Source of the DNA: Pyrenopolyporus hunteri
Lineage: Eukaryota; Ascomycota; Sordariomycetes; Xylariales; Hypoxylaceae
Direction of reading: 5' to 3'
NCBI GenBank assembly: GCA_902806595.1
Contig: CADCXC010000038.1
Coordinates: 1,240,001 to 1,304,000, forward strand
DNA: 64,000 nt
Part shown: positions 1 to 13,137 of the stretch, piece by piece
Numbering within the stretch: the stretch's first letter is position 1
Layout: each line of letters starts with the position of its first letter
Translations under genes and position numbers: made by a program
The notes under the pieces: model-generated
The model's input: the letters and a program-made list of their open reading frames with translations, nothing else
Told to the model about the DNA's origin: nothing
Databases searched by the model: none

Positions 1-3000
1 TCCACGAAGACTTAGTATTAAACATGAAGCAAATATGCGGTTTCTGCTCTATTCCGCGTTGCTCAAACCATCTATTGTGCGTCAAGGCTAGCGCGCGTCC
101 AAACTTGGATGTCCGCATTTGTTCGCTTCCCGTTTCCAGATCGGGGACGGTTACTGGGAAATAATTTGTTAGACATGCTTCATTTACCCCTGGCCCAATA
201 CGTCTCGACGCCCATGGCTTATGTCGTGTTATTTCCCGATATCTCTGTCGCCATAAGTCCTTCTATGATCATGGAGGGGGTTGAGGTGAGGAATTTAAAT
301 TTCCCATGTTAGCGTCGTCTTGCGGACCGGTCGAGCTCGAAGTGCACGGCGCATGTATACCGTATGTAGCCAACTCGAAACCTAGCTCCTGGAAAGGTCA
401 AACCGGCGCGTCCTACAATAGAGCCCAAAGGCCCCGATGAATACTTCCTTGAAGAGTACAAATGCCGAGTGAAGATTTAGGGGGGGTGCAGCTTAGCTCT
501 CGTAACGTGGCACAAAATCCCTCCTATCATTGCCAACCCATTTCATTTTAGTTGATTCTATATTGGAAAGATTACCTACACGTCACGACAAAGAATCCGT
601 GTTTCAAGATACCCCGGGTTTCATTTATTCCCGAATCGCTGTGGGACGCCTTGAGGCTCTGCTCAATTATCGAAATATTTCACCCTTCCAAAAGGAACGC
701 CTTGGGTGTCCGGCACAGGGTCATTCGTTAAATGATTTAGCTTAACGTATTTTGCCATGATCTAATTAGTTGGGCGTCCTTCTGACGGATAAAGGCGCCG
801 GACAAGGCAGCCTCTGACGTCGTTTGTCGGACCCGAAGAGATCGTGAACCAGGCTTTGTCGGCTCACCGGCCCCTCTCTACGTGGGCGTACTAACTGGGA
901 GGGTCTTTGCGGCATAGAGTCGAAATTTCTACCGGATCCCAATATAATATCTGCCTGAGAAGCCACCTCCGCGAGGCGAACCACACGTACCCGTACTGCG
1001 CCATGACGTACAGCTCATTTGACTCTCCTGCTAGTATCTGTTTGCATCGCCATGCCGGTATAGCTTATAAAGCCAGAGTAAGCATAAGGCTGACTGACGG
1101 GTACGCCTGTGAACCTCCATACGTTGGCCCTTCTCCTACAGTACAGGGTTTGGCATGCTAGGAGCGTTTTGGTACTACCTACTACTGCCACCGTTCTCTG
1201 TCACATGTATTGTACCTGTATGAACAGGCAGACCTATCCTGTTCGCATCCTAATTAAGCGAACAAAAGAATCCGTCGCCGGAGGACATAGACAGCCCATA
1301 GCCTTCAAGACTCCGGTAGGTATCACTTACATACGTAGTCTCTAGTATTCTCCAGATACTGGTTTTCCCGCACAGTGTAAAAGCGCTCTTCAATATCCTC
1401 AACTAGAACGTCTCGGGCGCTAGAAAGAACTTTTGACACTTAGTATTCATACTCCCCTTGGCAATAATCGCTCGAATATATAGTAAGTGCCCTACCTACA
1501 GCCATCATACCAATCTTGTTCATTCGGCTGTGCCCAAGTAGATTTACCAGCCTCCGTCAGGGTGGTAGGCCTTGTTGGTCACTGTGCAATGTCTCCTCTC
1601 CTACGTACCGAGCGATGCCGCCCTATTTCTCCACCGTGTGAGAGGTCATGTATGAGTTACCTACCTAGAATAGAATTATTACCTACTCCTATCGTTATCC
1701 GGCTTTTTAATTCGGAGTCCCGCGTAATTTCAGCGGACCACGCCGTTACCTAGCGCGTACTTCTTAATAACGTTGGATATAATGTATCCCTTGCTTACCC
1801 TACTACTTGGGTACTTCTTAAGCCCATCCCCTCCGGGGTCTGGAAGCTCTGCTATGTTCTAGTTCTAGGCTATGGCTGTCCCGGGGATTCAATTATCACG
1901 GACATTCAGCACCCTGGCGCCCCTAGGGCCGTAATCTGAAGCCTGCGTCCGCGACTTTAGGATTCGTTGGTCAAGGAGTAGCGGTGGCTTGAAGTAGTAA
2001 GGTGCGACAACGAACAATCCATCCTTTCCCTACCCATTGGGTTCTAACGATGACATGTTCCCGACAGACCAGCCCTCATACCGAGACTAGTCCATGACCG
2101 CCCATCCCCCGATTCTCGAGCGATGTCGACAATTAAGAACCTATTTCGACGGAAACCATCGGAAGCGCCTAGAAAACAACCATGTTAATTAGGATCGCTT
2201 CCGCGAGATGCACGCTAGACGTACCGATGGTGCCGCTTTCCCGCAGAAATGCCCATTGAAGCTTGCCACGGTATGCATTCCAACCCTACGCGGTAGAGTC
2301 GAGGCTGCGTATTGGCTACTAGACCTCATATCCCCCCGTCGATCGACGCAAACGTTCAGCCATCTCTGGTCGACATATAGACCGAAATCATACCATAGCT
2401 ACGATTCTGTTCCAAGGCGCGAAGAGGAGGCGGTGGACTCGGAAGTCTGTCCTAGGCCGCGATACGAAGTATATTGACGATATGGACTTGGGGAGACGGG
2501 TTATGCGCTGCTAGCGAGCCTATAGATTTGGCGCACCCGTCTCTTATCCACCTCGTCACCATTTATCATATGACAATGGCATAGCTATACTCCGGCTTGC
2601 GTCATTAGAGTCTTTCTGCATTCCGCTCTAAGTGGGATTAAGCAAGGTTTGATGACTACGGAAGGTAAAATTTCGTGATGTTCTTCCAAACTTGCCAATG
2701 TCGGATACCTAAGGGCCACTTATAGGTAGAAGATATCCTCAATCTCAGATGGCGAATAATGTAATTATTCCGTAGATGTAGGAGAAATGTATACGTATAG
2801 CTACGCCCATTTGCGTATGTCAAGTTATTTCTTCTCTATAGTTATGTTACCATTTACCTACTTTACATCTACAACCTCCATAGCCTAAGGTGAGAGTTGA
2901 GTAATCCGGCGGCATTGAGGATCAGATTGTCCACATCCTCTAGTTACCACGTCACTGCTCGCATACGCGAGTTGTGGCATCACAGACTTTTTGTCGTTGG

Positions 3001-6000
3001 AAGGAAAACGCACCAGGCCTTGAATATGAATATAGCCTATAATTTTCCTCGTACTCGGACCGTTCCGACGATTTGCTACGCAGAAAAACCGTCACCTGTG
3101 AGTAAATTCTCCTTACTATGACGTAATCCAGGGGCGTCTTCTCACCAAGTCTAGCATCTGTATTCTACTATTCCACCTCCGCCATAACAGAATAGAAGAA
3201 AGTCCGCTTATTCAGAGCCCCCTTTCTTGTTTAAAATCCGTTCTGCTAATACATCATATAGGGTTCCCCCCATATTTCTGAAAGTACTCATGAAATATGA
3301 GAAAAGAGGACGACTAGAGTCCCCCGGCAAGTCCAGAGACACGAAGCAAGCTTAAAATCCGGGAGATACATCTAGTACTTACTGATGCAGTGGAATATAT
3401 CAAATACATGAATATATACACTGCTATGTCCAAGAGTGGCATATTTCAGAGTTAGGCTCTGCCCTGAGTGGTGCTGGTTCACCGTCCAGGCTTTACCCCC
3501 TGAGGGCCGATTAGGGTCTAACCGATGGCATTTTATGCAAGACTCCCGCCAAATCTGCGTCGCCCAATATTCCGTAACGTTCTACCTGAATAGGTAGTTA
3601 TTTTCATTTCGTAACGCGCCGGACTTTTCCTAGTCGTAATCGAAGAACTTAGCATATACCTAGGTAATAGGTAAAATAGCAAGTGGTATAATCTCTTGAC
3701 TCTTCTACAATGAAGAAACTACCTAAGCTACCCTATGCCAATAGCTACAATACTCGTACCTCTAGGGTTTCAGGCGTCATGCGGGCACTTTGGGTGTGTC
3801 TTGCAAGTACCGCTTGGGTGATTTGACTGGACGACTACCTACCCAGGTACCTGCTTAGTTACATCCATCCTGCTAGTGTGCTGGTGATAGCTTCATGGTA
3901 ACCGTGTAAGAATACGGTTTCCATGAGGATGTCCTTACCCGCCCTGTTTGTTTTTCTTTTAAAAAAAGGGGGGTAGTCTTCGATATTCTGTATAAATAAC
4001 TTTGCCGATATAACCTACCCATTTTATTCCTCTAAATACTTCTAACACTCCGTATTAAATACAAGACGCGCAGTCGCACCTCAGGATGCCATCGGTTCTT
4101 TCGAGTAGTATAAACCTAGAAAACCAACTCTGAATGTTTTATTATTAAAGACAATACGTCGCGTTAGGTACCATAGAATATACGTAATATAAGTACTTAA
4201 TGGTGATAAAGGGCATCGGTCACAGAGTGTAGCGCATAATTTGTAACCTATCAAATTCAATACACTCGCCCCCCAGTTGGTGATATACTGCCAGAGTTAC
4301 CTGATCTAATAGAAAGCCCTTCGTAGTTACATGACACCTAAGGTAGATTGTTGATAGCGCAGTAATAATTTCCTCCGGATGATAATCTTACGTCTTGCCT
4401 GAATTCTCAGTCCAGCTTCCCCTTTCAAATACGACGAGCTTTATGCTAAATCTGCTAGGTATGGAGTAAGATACCTGCGTAACGAGGATGTATTGTTCAT
4501 CTCATAATACTAGGGGTATTCTGAGGGTCTGTTTGCGAGTAGAGGTTACTTATATCACTAACGCGGAAACTAGAACACTGATCAACCAACAGATTCTATT
4601 TACCAACCTATAAGCGCCAGCCATCGTAAGGTTAAATGGGTATAAACGGTATCCTAGATACCTAGGTACTCAAGCAGCTATCTCATAACTGCCTGTTAAC
4701 CTCTAGTAGCTTACGAGCTTCGATTATACAGCTCTGGGTAGACAATGGCCTTCCTCGTAGTCATCTTAGCAGCATGTTCCGTAAATCCTTCCGAAGCTAA
4801 GATGCCGGAGCCTCTTTAGCGAACTTCAGTTCGAGTTAGAGTTGGCATGACCCGGTTGCAAATTTGCTCAGCCCCCAACCTGTCCTGCTTCGGTAGATCT
4901 GTAACCCAATCGAACTCAAGAGTTCTCATTCGGATAAGCGCCCTTCCTGCCGGACCACAGCTATCCCGTCTCTAATTTAATACAGTTCGGGGATTCCTTG
5001 TTCACACAATGATTATGACGCGATTCCCTAGTCGCATAGCCGTACGATTACCGAAGGTCGACAAGCATGCCGGGTAGTAGCCGGATTAGGTGAGGTTGGA
5101 GAAGATTCGGGAAAGCTTTCATCGAGGCAGATACGCGTTCTAGGCCACGTAGACCCTGTACGCTCGACGGCACTCAACAGTCCTGTGTCTCCAGAGAGGC
5201 CTATGAAGGCCTAGATCGAGAAGATCTGTGGCGGCTGGATCCTTTCGAAGCTTTCAGCGTAGGTCGTAGCTAAGTTTGTTTACGATTTACGGCCGAGCAA
5301 AGGATAAGGACGTTTCCGGTAAGTGGTTCTCTGGCATTGAATCCTGGGCTATCTGCCGCCGGACAAAACTACCAAGCTGGACGCTCTGAAAGGGCCGATA
5401 AACCATCGTAATTGAAGCGGTCTGAAACCCGTATAGTCGCTGCCGCTTTGCCGCGCCGTAGGCTGGAGAGCCTGAGAGGCCCAGCAGGAGCTAGATAAGG
5501 TACTCGAGTATCACGACACCATCGGGCATGACGAAACAAAACGAAATCGCTGTGCTACCTGACATGTAGGAGAGTTCCGGGTTCTCCGTCATATATGAAC
5601 TACCACTTAATGAAAAGCGTGACTCATCTAACTCAACGTCAGCAAGCATGGTCTGCATACTCATCCCACGGTATATCAACTTGAGTTTCTACATATCCGT
5701 AGTAAGGTGTTGGTCGCGACGTCTAAATATGAGAGCACAGTTCATGGTGGCGTTACCGCTCGCTCTCCCTCCCCTCCCTGCGAGTCGCCTAGGTATCCAG
5801 ATAGGTACCTGTTCTTATCGTCTACCATCACGGTATACCCACCCGTAAGTATATTAAACAGTGGAAGACGCACCTTTTACTCTACACTCGTACCTCCTTG
5901 GCGGCCATCTCCAGCTTCCGGGGATGGCCCCGACTAGCTATCACCCCGCCCAGCGATAGCCCAACCAGGTACAATAATTATGAAAACCCAAAGCATGTAT

Positions 6001-9000
6001 GTTTGACTTTTGGGCTTAGCCATGCATTAGTTTTCGACCCCGATTCCCAGGGCTCGGCTCCGGTCTAGCATGCTAGTTCGCTTTAGCCAGGTCAATCCCC
6101 TTCAAAATAGCACTGACCTTTCTTTCCCCGGTCATAAGATAGATACAGCGGTCTTCACAAGACCTACATGCCGGCGAATCAGGCAGTAGTTTGCGATGAG
6201 CACTTTTCAGGTCTCGCGCCGCCTGTCTACAAGCTCATAATTGCGCTCATGATTCGCCTAGTCTTTCCCTTATCTGGACCCCCCTATGACCTTCCGATTT
6301 TGACGCCTCAGTCCAGTCGTCTCATGCACATGCTTAAGCCAAAGCCGCAGGAAACAGGCCACCGAAGCCTCGGCGTATAGCTAGATCAATCCAGAAGAGT
6401 AAAGCAAAGACATATCCACGTAGTTATTAGACATTTGGCGCTATATACACCCCACGCTTAGCCAAACATGGACATGGCCCTAGTTCACCGTGGTTCTCTA
6501 AATAACAAGGCGAACGTATTACCAATAGCCCCGGGCTCTGCTCCGCCAATGTTTGATGGGTCCGGATTGCGTAAGGTACGTAATGGTTCTCTGTACTTTG
6601 TGAGACAGTGTCTCACAGACGGGCAACCCGGTCAGATCAAGGAATTCCCACCTCCATTCAACGCGGATCATCCGTAGAATGAGCATCTACATCGAGTGGC
6701 TTGATACGAGGTCATTCATGATCTGCCCGGTTATCGTGGACAATGTAGGAATTACGTCAAAGGCATAAGCGTGTCCCACACTACCGGCTTAGCTACGGTG
6801 GCCGATAACATAATAACTAATATCGAAATTGATGCTCCTGGGCCCCAGGTACAGCGGATATCACACGGTGTACATGTACAAAAAGTATCGTCCGTGGCTA
6901 CGGGCGATATCCTATTCGTTATCGCATTAAAATAAGTCATCCAAAATGCAGGCCTTTAAAATTAGACCAAGAATATACCATGAGGATAACCAACCGCTGC
7001 CGAATCCAAGGGCCAGTATCTATATTATATTGTAATTAGCTACCTCATCGTCGAATCTTGGCGTTTCCAGGTAACGTTGCAGAACTATCTAAGTCGCACG
7101 TGTACTTCTAAGGTGTAGACCCCTAGAATATCGTATCTATCAATGACTCTAAGTCACTGAATATGACGATAAGGCCAAGGTTCCCTTTGAAACAATATGG
7201 GAGAAGTGCCTGTAAAAGGGGGATGAGATAAGCAGAATCTGTATAAGTGATACAACACGATCCCATAACGCCTAAAATGGGGGAGCTTAATGAGTGAATA
7301 ACCATGTAGCAGGTCGAGGTACCTAGATTGAAACGTTTGTATAGGGCTTTAGCGGTAAACTAGGTTTCATTGAAAACATTCTTACCATTTTTCATGTTTG
7401 CGTGCGCCGTAACTAGACCCCCCTCATTGTATCAAGGGATAATTGCCTATCTAGATGGTTACATACAGGATATTTCATTTAAACCTATGAGAATACGTGA
7501 GCGAAGGTCTACATCTCATGGCGATGTTGTAACTTGAAAATCATGATGTCGAAGGGGGAACTACCTTCATGATCAATGACGGTCGCAGATTTCGGAAGGT
7601 AATGTATAATAACAAATATATTGCCCTTATATATGTCATTAATACTATTAAATTCAAGCATCATGTCATTCCTCTATATCGGAAACCCCTTTCAATCATC
7701 TATGAATCCGATCTCAATGTGATTAGGTGGCGGGGCCTTTAAGGGGTGTAACTGAGATCCAGTCACAAATCACACATTTCATTAAGACTTCAAATTCCAA
7801 CCTTGCCGGCTTATAGTAGGATGGAATAATATTGCCATATTATAATTACAGATAGCACACCTCACTGAGAGGGGCTAAGCAACCTGGCCTAGGTCTTTGT
7901 GAGCTATGGTAAGGTTTCGCTCAGCAACAATCCAACACTGTCACGTTAATTTTACAGGAATAGTCGGATATTTTTAACAATTCAGAAGCCTTCGATTTAC
8001 CTATATTTGAATCCGTGAAGTTATGCGTATGGGAATACGAAGCATAAGGGGTACCAGCATCTTATGCGTAAAATAGAGCCTTGAGACTACAGGTTGGCGC
8101 AAGGCATTATAAGAAGGGAAAGATGAGTTGACTCTTACTACGGACCCCTATGTCTGTTACTGTTACTAGGCTTTTCGCGTCTGAAAGCTATGTAACGGAA
8201 CGGTCCTCTGTGTGTATGTATACATACTCCAGTGCCAACAGACGCCGCGTCTTCATCTCGAGGTTTTTATACATAAAACATTGTTCTTGCTATGTATAAC
8301 CCTTTGGCTGTTTCATAGCTACTCATTCGTTTCCCGATAATACGTCGTTGAATATTTTACCCATTATTTACGAGAAAGGGGGAATGCTCTGAGGGGAAAG
8401 CCCCTTTTTTCACCCCTTAACGAGACTTAAGCAAGACCGCACAGCTCTATCATCAATACCGTCTCTAAACCCACCAAATTCGGGGAAGTAGAAATTATTC
8501 TATTTATATCAGAGCGGGAGGGTCAGGTAAATCTCTCCCAGGAAGTAGATTCAAGCGAGATGCTTTATTAAAAGAATAGTCTGTCTCATGATTATGACTG
8601 ACGGTGGTAGAATGGCTGATGAGCTGCTTAGAACGCCGTCCACGGTGGCGGCGGTACCGGTTTATAGCTAAGCTATTTTGAGTACGCGTCTCTGAAGTCT
8701 TCTACGAACATAGACACTGAGCCCGTGTATTCGCCCTATACGAGAGAGAACGGATTCGTAAGCGTGGAATCGAAATGGGAAGAAAACAACAGATGAGGCC
8801 TGTTGTGATTTGGTGCGGATTTGTCGCTCGCTCGCTTGTGTAAAACTGCGGCTGGAAGAGCCGCGCTTTAGTTCCTTCTCCTTTCTCCCTCGTAGCATCG
8901 ATAAGGTTTGGTTCTGGCCCTTGGGAATTCGCGCCGTGCCAAGGCTATAGTAGATGGAAGAGCCTATGTAAGTAGAGTGCTAAGAATAACGAAAACGCCT

Positions 9001-9164
9001 CTTCGGGCATAAGAGTGTAATGGAAAGCTCTTATAAAGAACTGGATGATGACAAGCCAGGCGCTCATTTAGTAATGGTATTTTATATACCCACCTATCCA
9101 CCTACCTAACTTACCTAGGTAGGGTCCATACCCGTTGACTCGCGAAGGCAGAGCGATCCTACAA
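1..9164. other. gene-free left region
   Basis: No open frame here exceeds about 90 codons, none resembles a known family, and I could not chain frames across plausible introns. Base composition looks mixed rather than strongly AT-rich, so this is not an obvious RIP-saturated repeat. Exact TACCTAGGTA palindromes lie at 3657, 4659 and 9112. Many shorter CTACCTA or TAGGTAG pieces are scattered through it. I saw no rRNA, no convincing tRNA and no terminal repeats by eye. It may be old, fully decayed intergenic or transposon DNA. Confidence 0.6.
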
Positions 9165-10009
9165 CTAATTCCAGCTGACTCCAAATAGCTTGAATTTCTT
9201 CGCCTCTCCGCTAGACGGTTTTGCATCGGCATTTTCTAGGTAGATCCTTGGATGACCCTTGATGTCGACACACAGATACTGGTAATCGAATTCGTCTTGA
9301 CCAGGCCGTTTCGTCAGATGCGCGTTAACCACGCCCCTATTCAACGGTCCTTCAACCTATGTGACTATGTTAGATGCATTGAGGTGGCTGCTGGCTAGTA
9401 TAGACCATAGACCTACGTAAAAGTGCAACTTTAGATGCTGGTTACCTTGTGCGTCCGTACTCAGCGTAGATCTGTCGTCGTTAGCAATGAGACGGAACAA
9501 TGTATACCGAGACGTGTCATACGATATGGGGCGGGCACGGCGCCACTTGTTTGCGGTTTCCTCGCCATGCGCTACTATCTTTTTGCCCTCACCAAGGAGA
9601 GCTATACACTCCGGGTCTTTCTTGATTCGGTCGACCGCTCGGTTGAAGAAGGCTGTTTTGCTTTCGGGAGAGAATACTTCTAGGTAGAGGAAATAACCAA
9701 CACCTCCCTGACGAATTTGGTCTTAGCAAATTGCCACTCGGGGGCGACAGTCGGGAGGTTTACCGTCAAGACCAAACCAACTATCACGAGACCGAAGTTG
9801 AAAGTCTGCTGGGTGGCGCGTGAAGCTTTCTCGGCGACGGACAGCTCGCGCCAAGGTACAAAGCCATTATCGTTGAAAGGAGTGATCGCTTTCCTCTTAG
9901 AGGAAGTCGAGTTCCTCCTTAGGCATACCGCAGTACCACGACGAGCAACGAGAGGTTGCAGTCGCGGGATTCTAGAGATAGCACCGAACGACCGGAGTAT
10001 GAGCTTCAT
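9165..10009 (-). CDS. TIM21: TIM21, mitochondrial inner-membrane translocase subunit
   Basis: Tim21 is a subunit of the TIM23 presequence translocase; its intermembrane-space domain contacts the TOM complex. Four exons join in frame: 9764-10009, 9523-9707, 9417-9471 and 9165-9356, giving 225 residues. The N-terminus is Arg/Ser-rich and lacks acidic residues, as expected of a mitochondrial presequence. The family block PWRELSVAEKASRATQQTF leads into a single membrane segment (about residues 71-92). Then come the conserved GGVGYFLYLEVFSP, the NKWRRARP motif and the C-terminal core with VEGPLNRGVV and KGHPRIYLEN. Exon 1 read without splicing runs on to a false stop after 109 codons. The introns are 56, 51 and 60 nt, two with clear TGCTAA-type branch sites. 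It is divergent from GLO3 across a 586-bp shared promoter. Family assignment is very secure. Confidence 0.93.
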
Positions 10010-10595
10010 TACGGCGGTCTTAGGTCCATCTGTGCTGACAATGGCAACGAGGGATTTTAAAAGCGACCGGGTCGCTTGTGGCGACGATTTAGAGTTTTGC
10101 GACTTGATAGGATGAAGAGGTAAAAGGTTAAGGAGGGAGCTTCGAGGGAGCTTCGAGGGATCTCGAATCGAAGGTTTAGAATCCGAATGGATTTAAATGG
10201 ATGCGGTCATTTGAAGCTTCTGCAAATGCGATGTACCTCTAAATGTGAAATGCGGGGCAGCTAACAGTCCGCTAAGCCTGTTGTAGACTAGACCAATTTT
10301 ATCTAATCAGCATGTGGGTCTTCAACCGGGTCCATTAGCTCATTGGCTCATTGGCTCATTGGCCCATTGGCCCTTTGGCCCTTTTTCTTTTTGGCAGTGG
10401 CATTTTCGCGAAATCTGGCCGAACTCCTGATTTCCGAACCGTCACAACTTCCAGTCTGTCCCTTTTCCTTTCTTCTCTCGACGCACTCAATTCGACGCGA
10501 TAGAACAACACCCACCAACCCGCCGATTCAGCCTCTTCTCTTACATCCTTATAGAACATCACCGTGTCCTGCCCAGCCGGACCAACGCGGCCAAG
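10010..10595. promoter_or_regulatory. divergent TIM21/GLO3 promoter
   Basis: This 586-bp gap separates two divergent start codons and must hold both promoters. An 11-bp unit GGGAGCTTCGA occurs twice in tandem at 10135-10156, with a third degenerate copy to 10166, close to TIM21. A separate ATTGG (CCAAT) tandem array lies nearer GLO3 and is listed on its own. I see no other gene here. Confidence 0.7.
10333..10380. promoter_or_regulatory. tandem CCAAT-box array
   Basis: An 8-bp unit of the form GCTCATTG repeats with exact 8-bp phasing. It gives four ATTGG pentamers at 10342, 10350, 10358 and 10366, which read CCAAT on the minus strand. Degenerate copies sit on both sides (CATTAGCT before, CCCTTTGG after). 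CCAAT is the binding core of the fungal HAP/CBC complex. The array ends about 215 bp before the GLO3 start and lies about 330 bp upstream of TIM21. A regulatory role is inferred. Simple-repeat expansion could also explain it. Confidence 0.55.
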
Positions 10596-12261
10596 ATGAG
10601 TGCGCTTGCAACAAAACAACAGTCGCAGAAGATCTTTGAGAAATTGAAGACGAAGCCAGCGAATAGGGTGAGTGATAACCCGTTCTCCCGCGATCAATGC
10701 CTCCTCACGAGAGACTAACCTAGGGGAAAAGATATGCTTTGACTGCGGACAGAAGAACCCTACCTGGACATCGGTTCCCTTTGGCATCTACCTCTGCCTC
10801 GACTGTTCATCCAACCATCGAAATCTCGGTGTACACATCTCCTTTGTTCGCTCCACCAACCTTGACCGTATGCCTCTCCCGCCAACATACCCCCAACTCA
10901 TATTCCCCGTGGCTGTCCAGCGCTGACAAAAACACGCAGAATGGCAATGGGATCAGCTGCGTATTATGAAAGTCGGCGGCAACGAGTCTGCCACCAAATA
11001 CTTCCGCGCCAATGGAGGTAGCGCTGCCCTCGCTAGCAAGGACCCCAAGACCAAGTACCAGTCGAGCGCCGCAACCAAGTACAAGGAGGAGCTGAAGAAG
11101 CGCGCCGCGCGAGACGCGCTCGAGTATCCCGAAGAAGTTGTCGTCACCGACGTCCCTGGCGACGGTGCCGAGGGTTCGGCTACTCCCTCGAGCGAAGCAG
11201 GCGACGATTTCTTCTCTTCCTGGGATAAACCAGCCATCAAGAGACCCACACCGCCTATCTCGCGGACTAACACGCCGCCCGTTGTTGGCCGTACTGCTTC
11301 TCCCTTCCTTAACCCCGGCGCCAATGGCAAAGACATCCCCAGGTCTACGTCGCCTCTGTCCAAATCCGACTCCGCATCCGAGACCAAGCCCGCAGCCAGC
11401 CGAATCACCACTTCCGCTGCGCTTCGAAAGACTACTACGTCGGCGCCTCGGAAGGCCAACGTATTAGGCGCCAAGAAGACCACCACCAAGTTGGGTGCAA
11501 AGAAGGTTACTGGTGACGTTATCGACTTCGACGAGGCCGAGAAGAAGGCGAAGGAGGAGGCGGAACGGATCGCGAAGCTTGGTTACGACCCGGAAGCCGA
11601 AGAGGCCGAAGCAAAGCAGGCTACCGCATCCAAGACGGAAGCCACAAACGTCATTTCGCCGACCCCCGTCAGCCCGCGCGGATACGGGTCCGGCCATTCC
11701 CGTGAAAAGTCAGCGGCCGAGGTTGAGCGGCTCGGTATGGGTCTGGGAAGATTGGGATTCGGGCAGGTCGGAGGCAACAAGGCCGCAGCCAGCGCCGCAC
11801 CTAAAAAGAACGCCGGTGGATTCGGCTCCGTCGGACCAGTTAAGGCAGCCCCCGAAGGTAAGATGATTTGCTCTGGATAACCGCACTTCTGTCTAGATAT
11901 CCCGCTAACATATAGATTAGATGACGAAGAGCGCTACGCGCGAAACAAGTTCGGTAACCAGAAAGGAATCTCGTCCGACGAATTCTTCGGAAAGGGAGCT
12001 TTCGATCCCAACGCCCAAGCCGAGGCGAAGACGCGTCTCCAAGGTTTCGAAGGTGCCACCGCTATCTCCTCGAACGCGTACTTTGGCCGACCCGAAGACG
12101 AAGACCCTGCGGACGATTACGGCGACCTCGAAACTGCGGCTAAGGACTTCATCCGCAAGTTCGGTATCACTGCTGGCGACGATCTTGATAACCTGACAAG
12201 CGCATTGGGAGAAGGCGCTAGCAGGCTCCAGGGCGCTATCCGGAACTACCTGAACGGCTAA
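10596..12261 (+). CDS. GLO3: GLO3-type ADP-ribosylation factor GTPase-activating protein
   Basis: Glo3/ArfGAP2-3 stimulates GTP hydrolysis on Arf1 in COPI retrieval from Golgi to ER. Exons 10596-10667, 10732-10867, 10940-11857 and 11921-12261 give 488 residues. The ArfGAP zinc finger is CX2CX16CX2C with C26, C29, C46 and C49, followed by the arginine finger in NHRNLGVH (R54). The domain continues through QWQWDQLRIMKVGGN. A Lys/Ala/Ser-rich linker follows. The C-terminal third carries the Glo3 motif region (KGISSDEFFGKGAFD) and an amphipathic tail. The first intron must use an AAAAG acceptor at 10731 to give PANR-ICFDCG; the nearby CTAACCTAG acceptor breaks the frame. The last exon starts at 11921, because the earlier ATATAG acceptor would create an immediate stop. 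Confidence 0.93.
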
Positions 12262-13137
12262 GTTGTATCGGGAGTATAGGACAGAAACGCATGGGAAACT
12301 TGACAACTTCGTATAGTACGAGACGGGGAAGAGGAGGCTGGACCCGACCTCCACGGCCGGCCGGGTTGGTAGCCGTCAGGAAGTCGGGATAGCAGCGATA
12401 TCGGGTTAATTCCATAGGCTATTCCGAGGGCTACGCACGGCACAACTCAGCGGATGGTTTAGGAGATCATGAATACGATGGCTGTGTCAGCCTACGACTT
12501 GGACGTTATAGAGTATGTGGCATTGTACGCATTAGTAATGAAATTGATTATTCGTAGTTTTCTCGACGTCGGATTTTAGAGTGCACGCCGTGAGAGCTGA
12601 ATATCTACTAACCTATCCGGTATAACTTAGTAGAAGACTATGAATTAGGTACTCGGTTCCGAGCTATCCTAATCCCTAGTGCGCATTATCCCCTAGCACA
12701 ACCACTACATATCAAAGCGTATACGGGCTTCTGGGATCACCAACCGAGCACCAGATTGGGAGGCGAAATTTTGCAGACTCGTTTTGTTTCTAATCTCTAG
12801 TCTCAAGCGCTCCTATAAAAAAAAATCATCGTTACTCTAGATAGAAGCCGTGACCAGAAACCCCTAACCTGTGCCGGGCCAGACCTAACCTGATCTATAC
12901 CGCGCCGCGCCTGTTCTGAATTTTTATTTTTTTTTGAAAACCGGACATCCGCACGTCGGCGTAGGTGGGAGTGTTTCGACGTTAGACACCGCGTCCGCTT
13001 GCGCAACTCCCCCTTACCCTCATACTCCGCCCCTTTTCTCCCTGGTCGATCACCTAGCCAGCCAGCTAGGTAGCTATCTGGATACCTCATCTACCGTCTC
13101 GGTAGTTAAAGAAATAGGTGAGTACCTAGGTATCTAT
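12262..13137. other. convergent 3' intergenic region
   Basis: This is the gap between the 3' ends of GLO3 and the MAK32-like gene, so it should hold both polyadenylation regions. It contains short A and T runs near 12815 and 12925. An exact TACCTAGGTA lies at 13123-13132, just outside the MAK32-like stop codon. No gene is visible. Confidence 0.6.
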
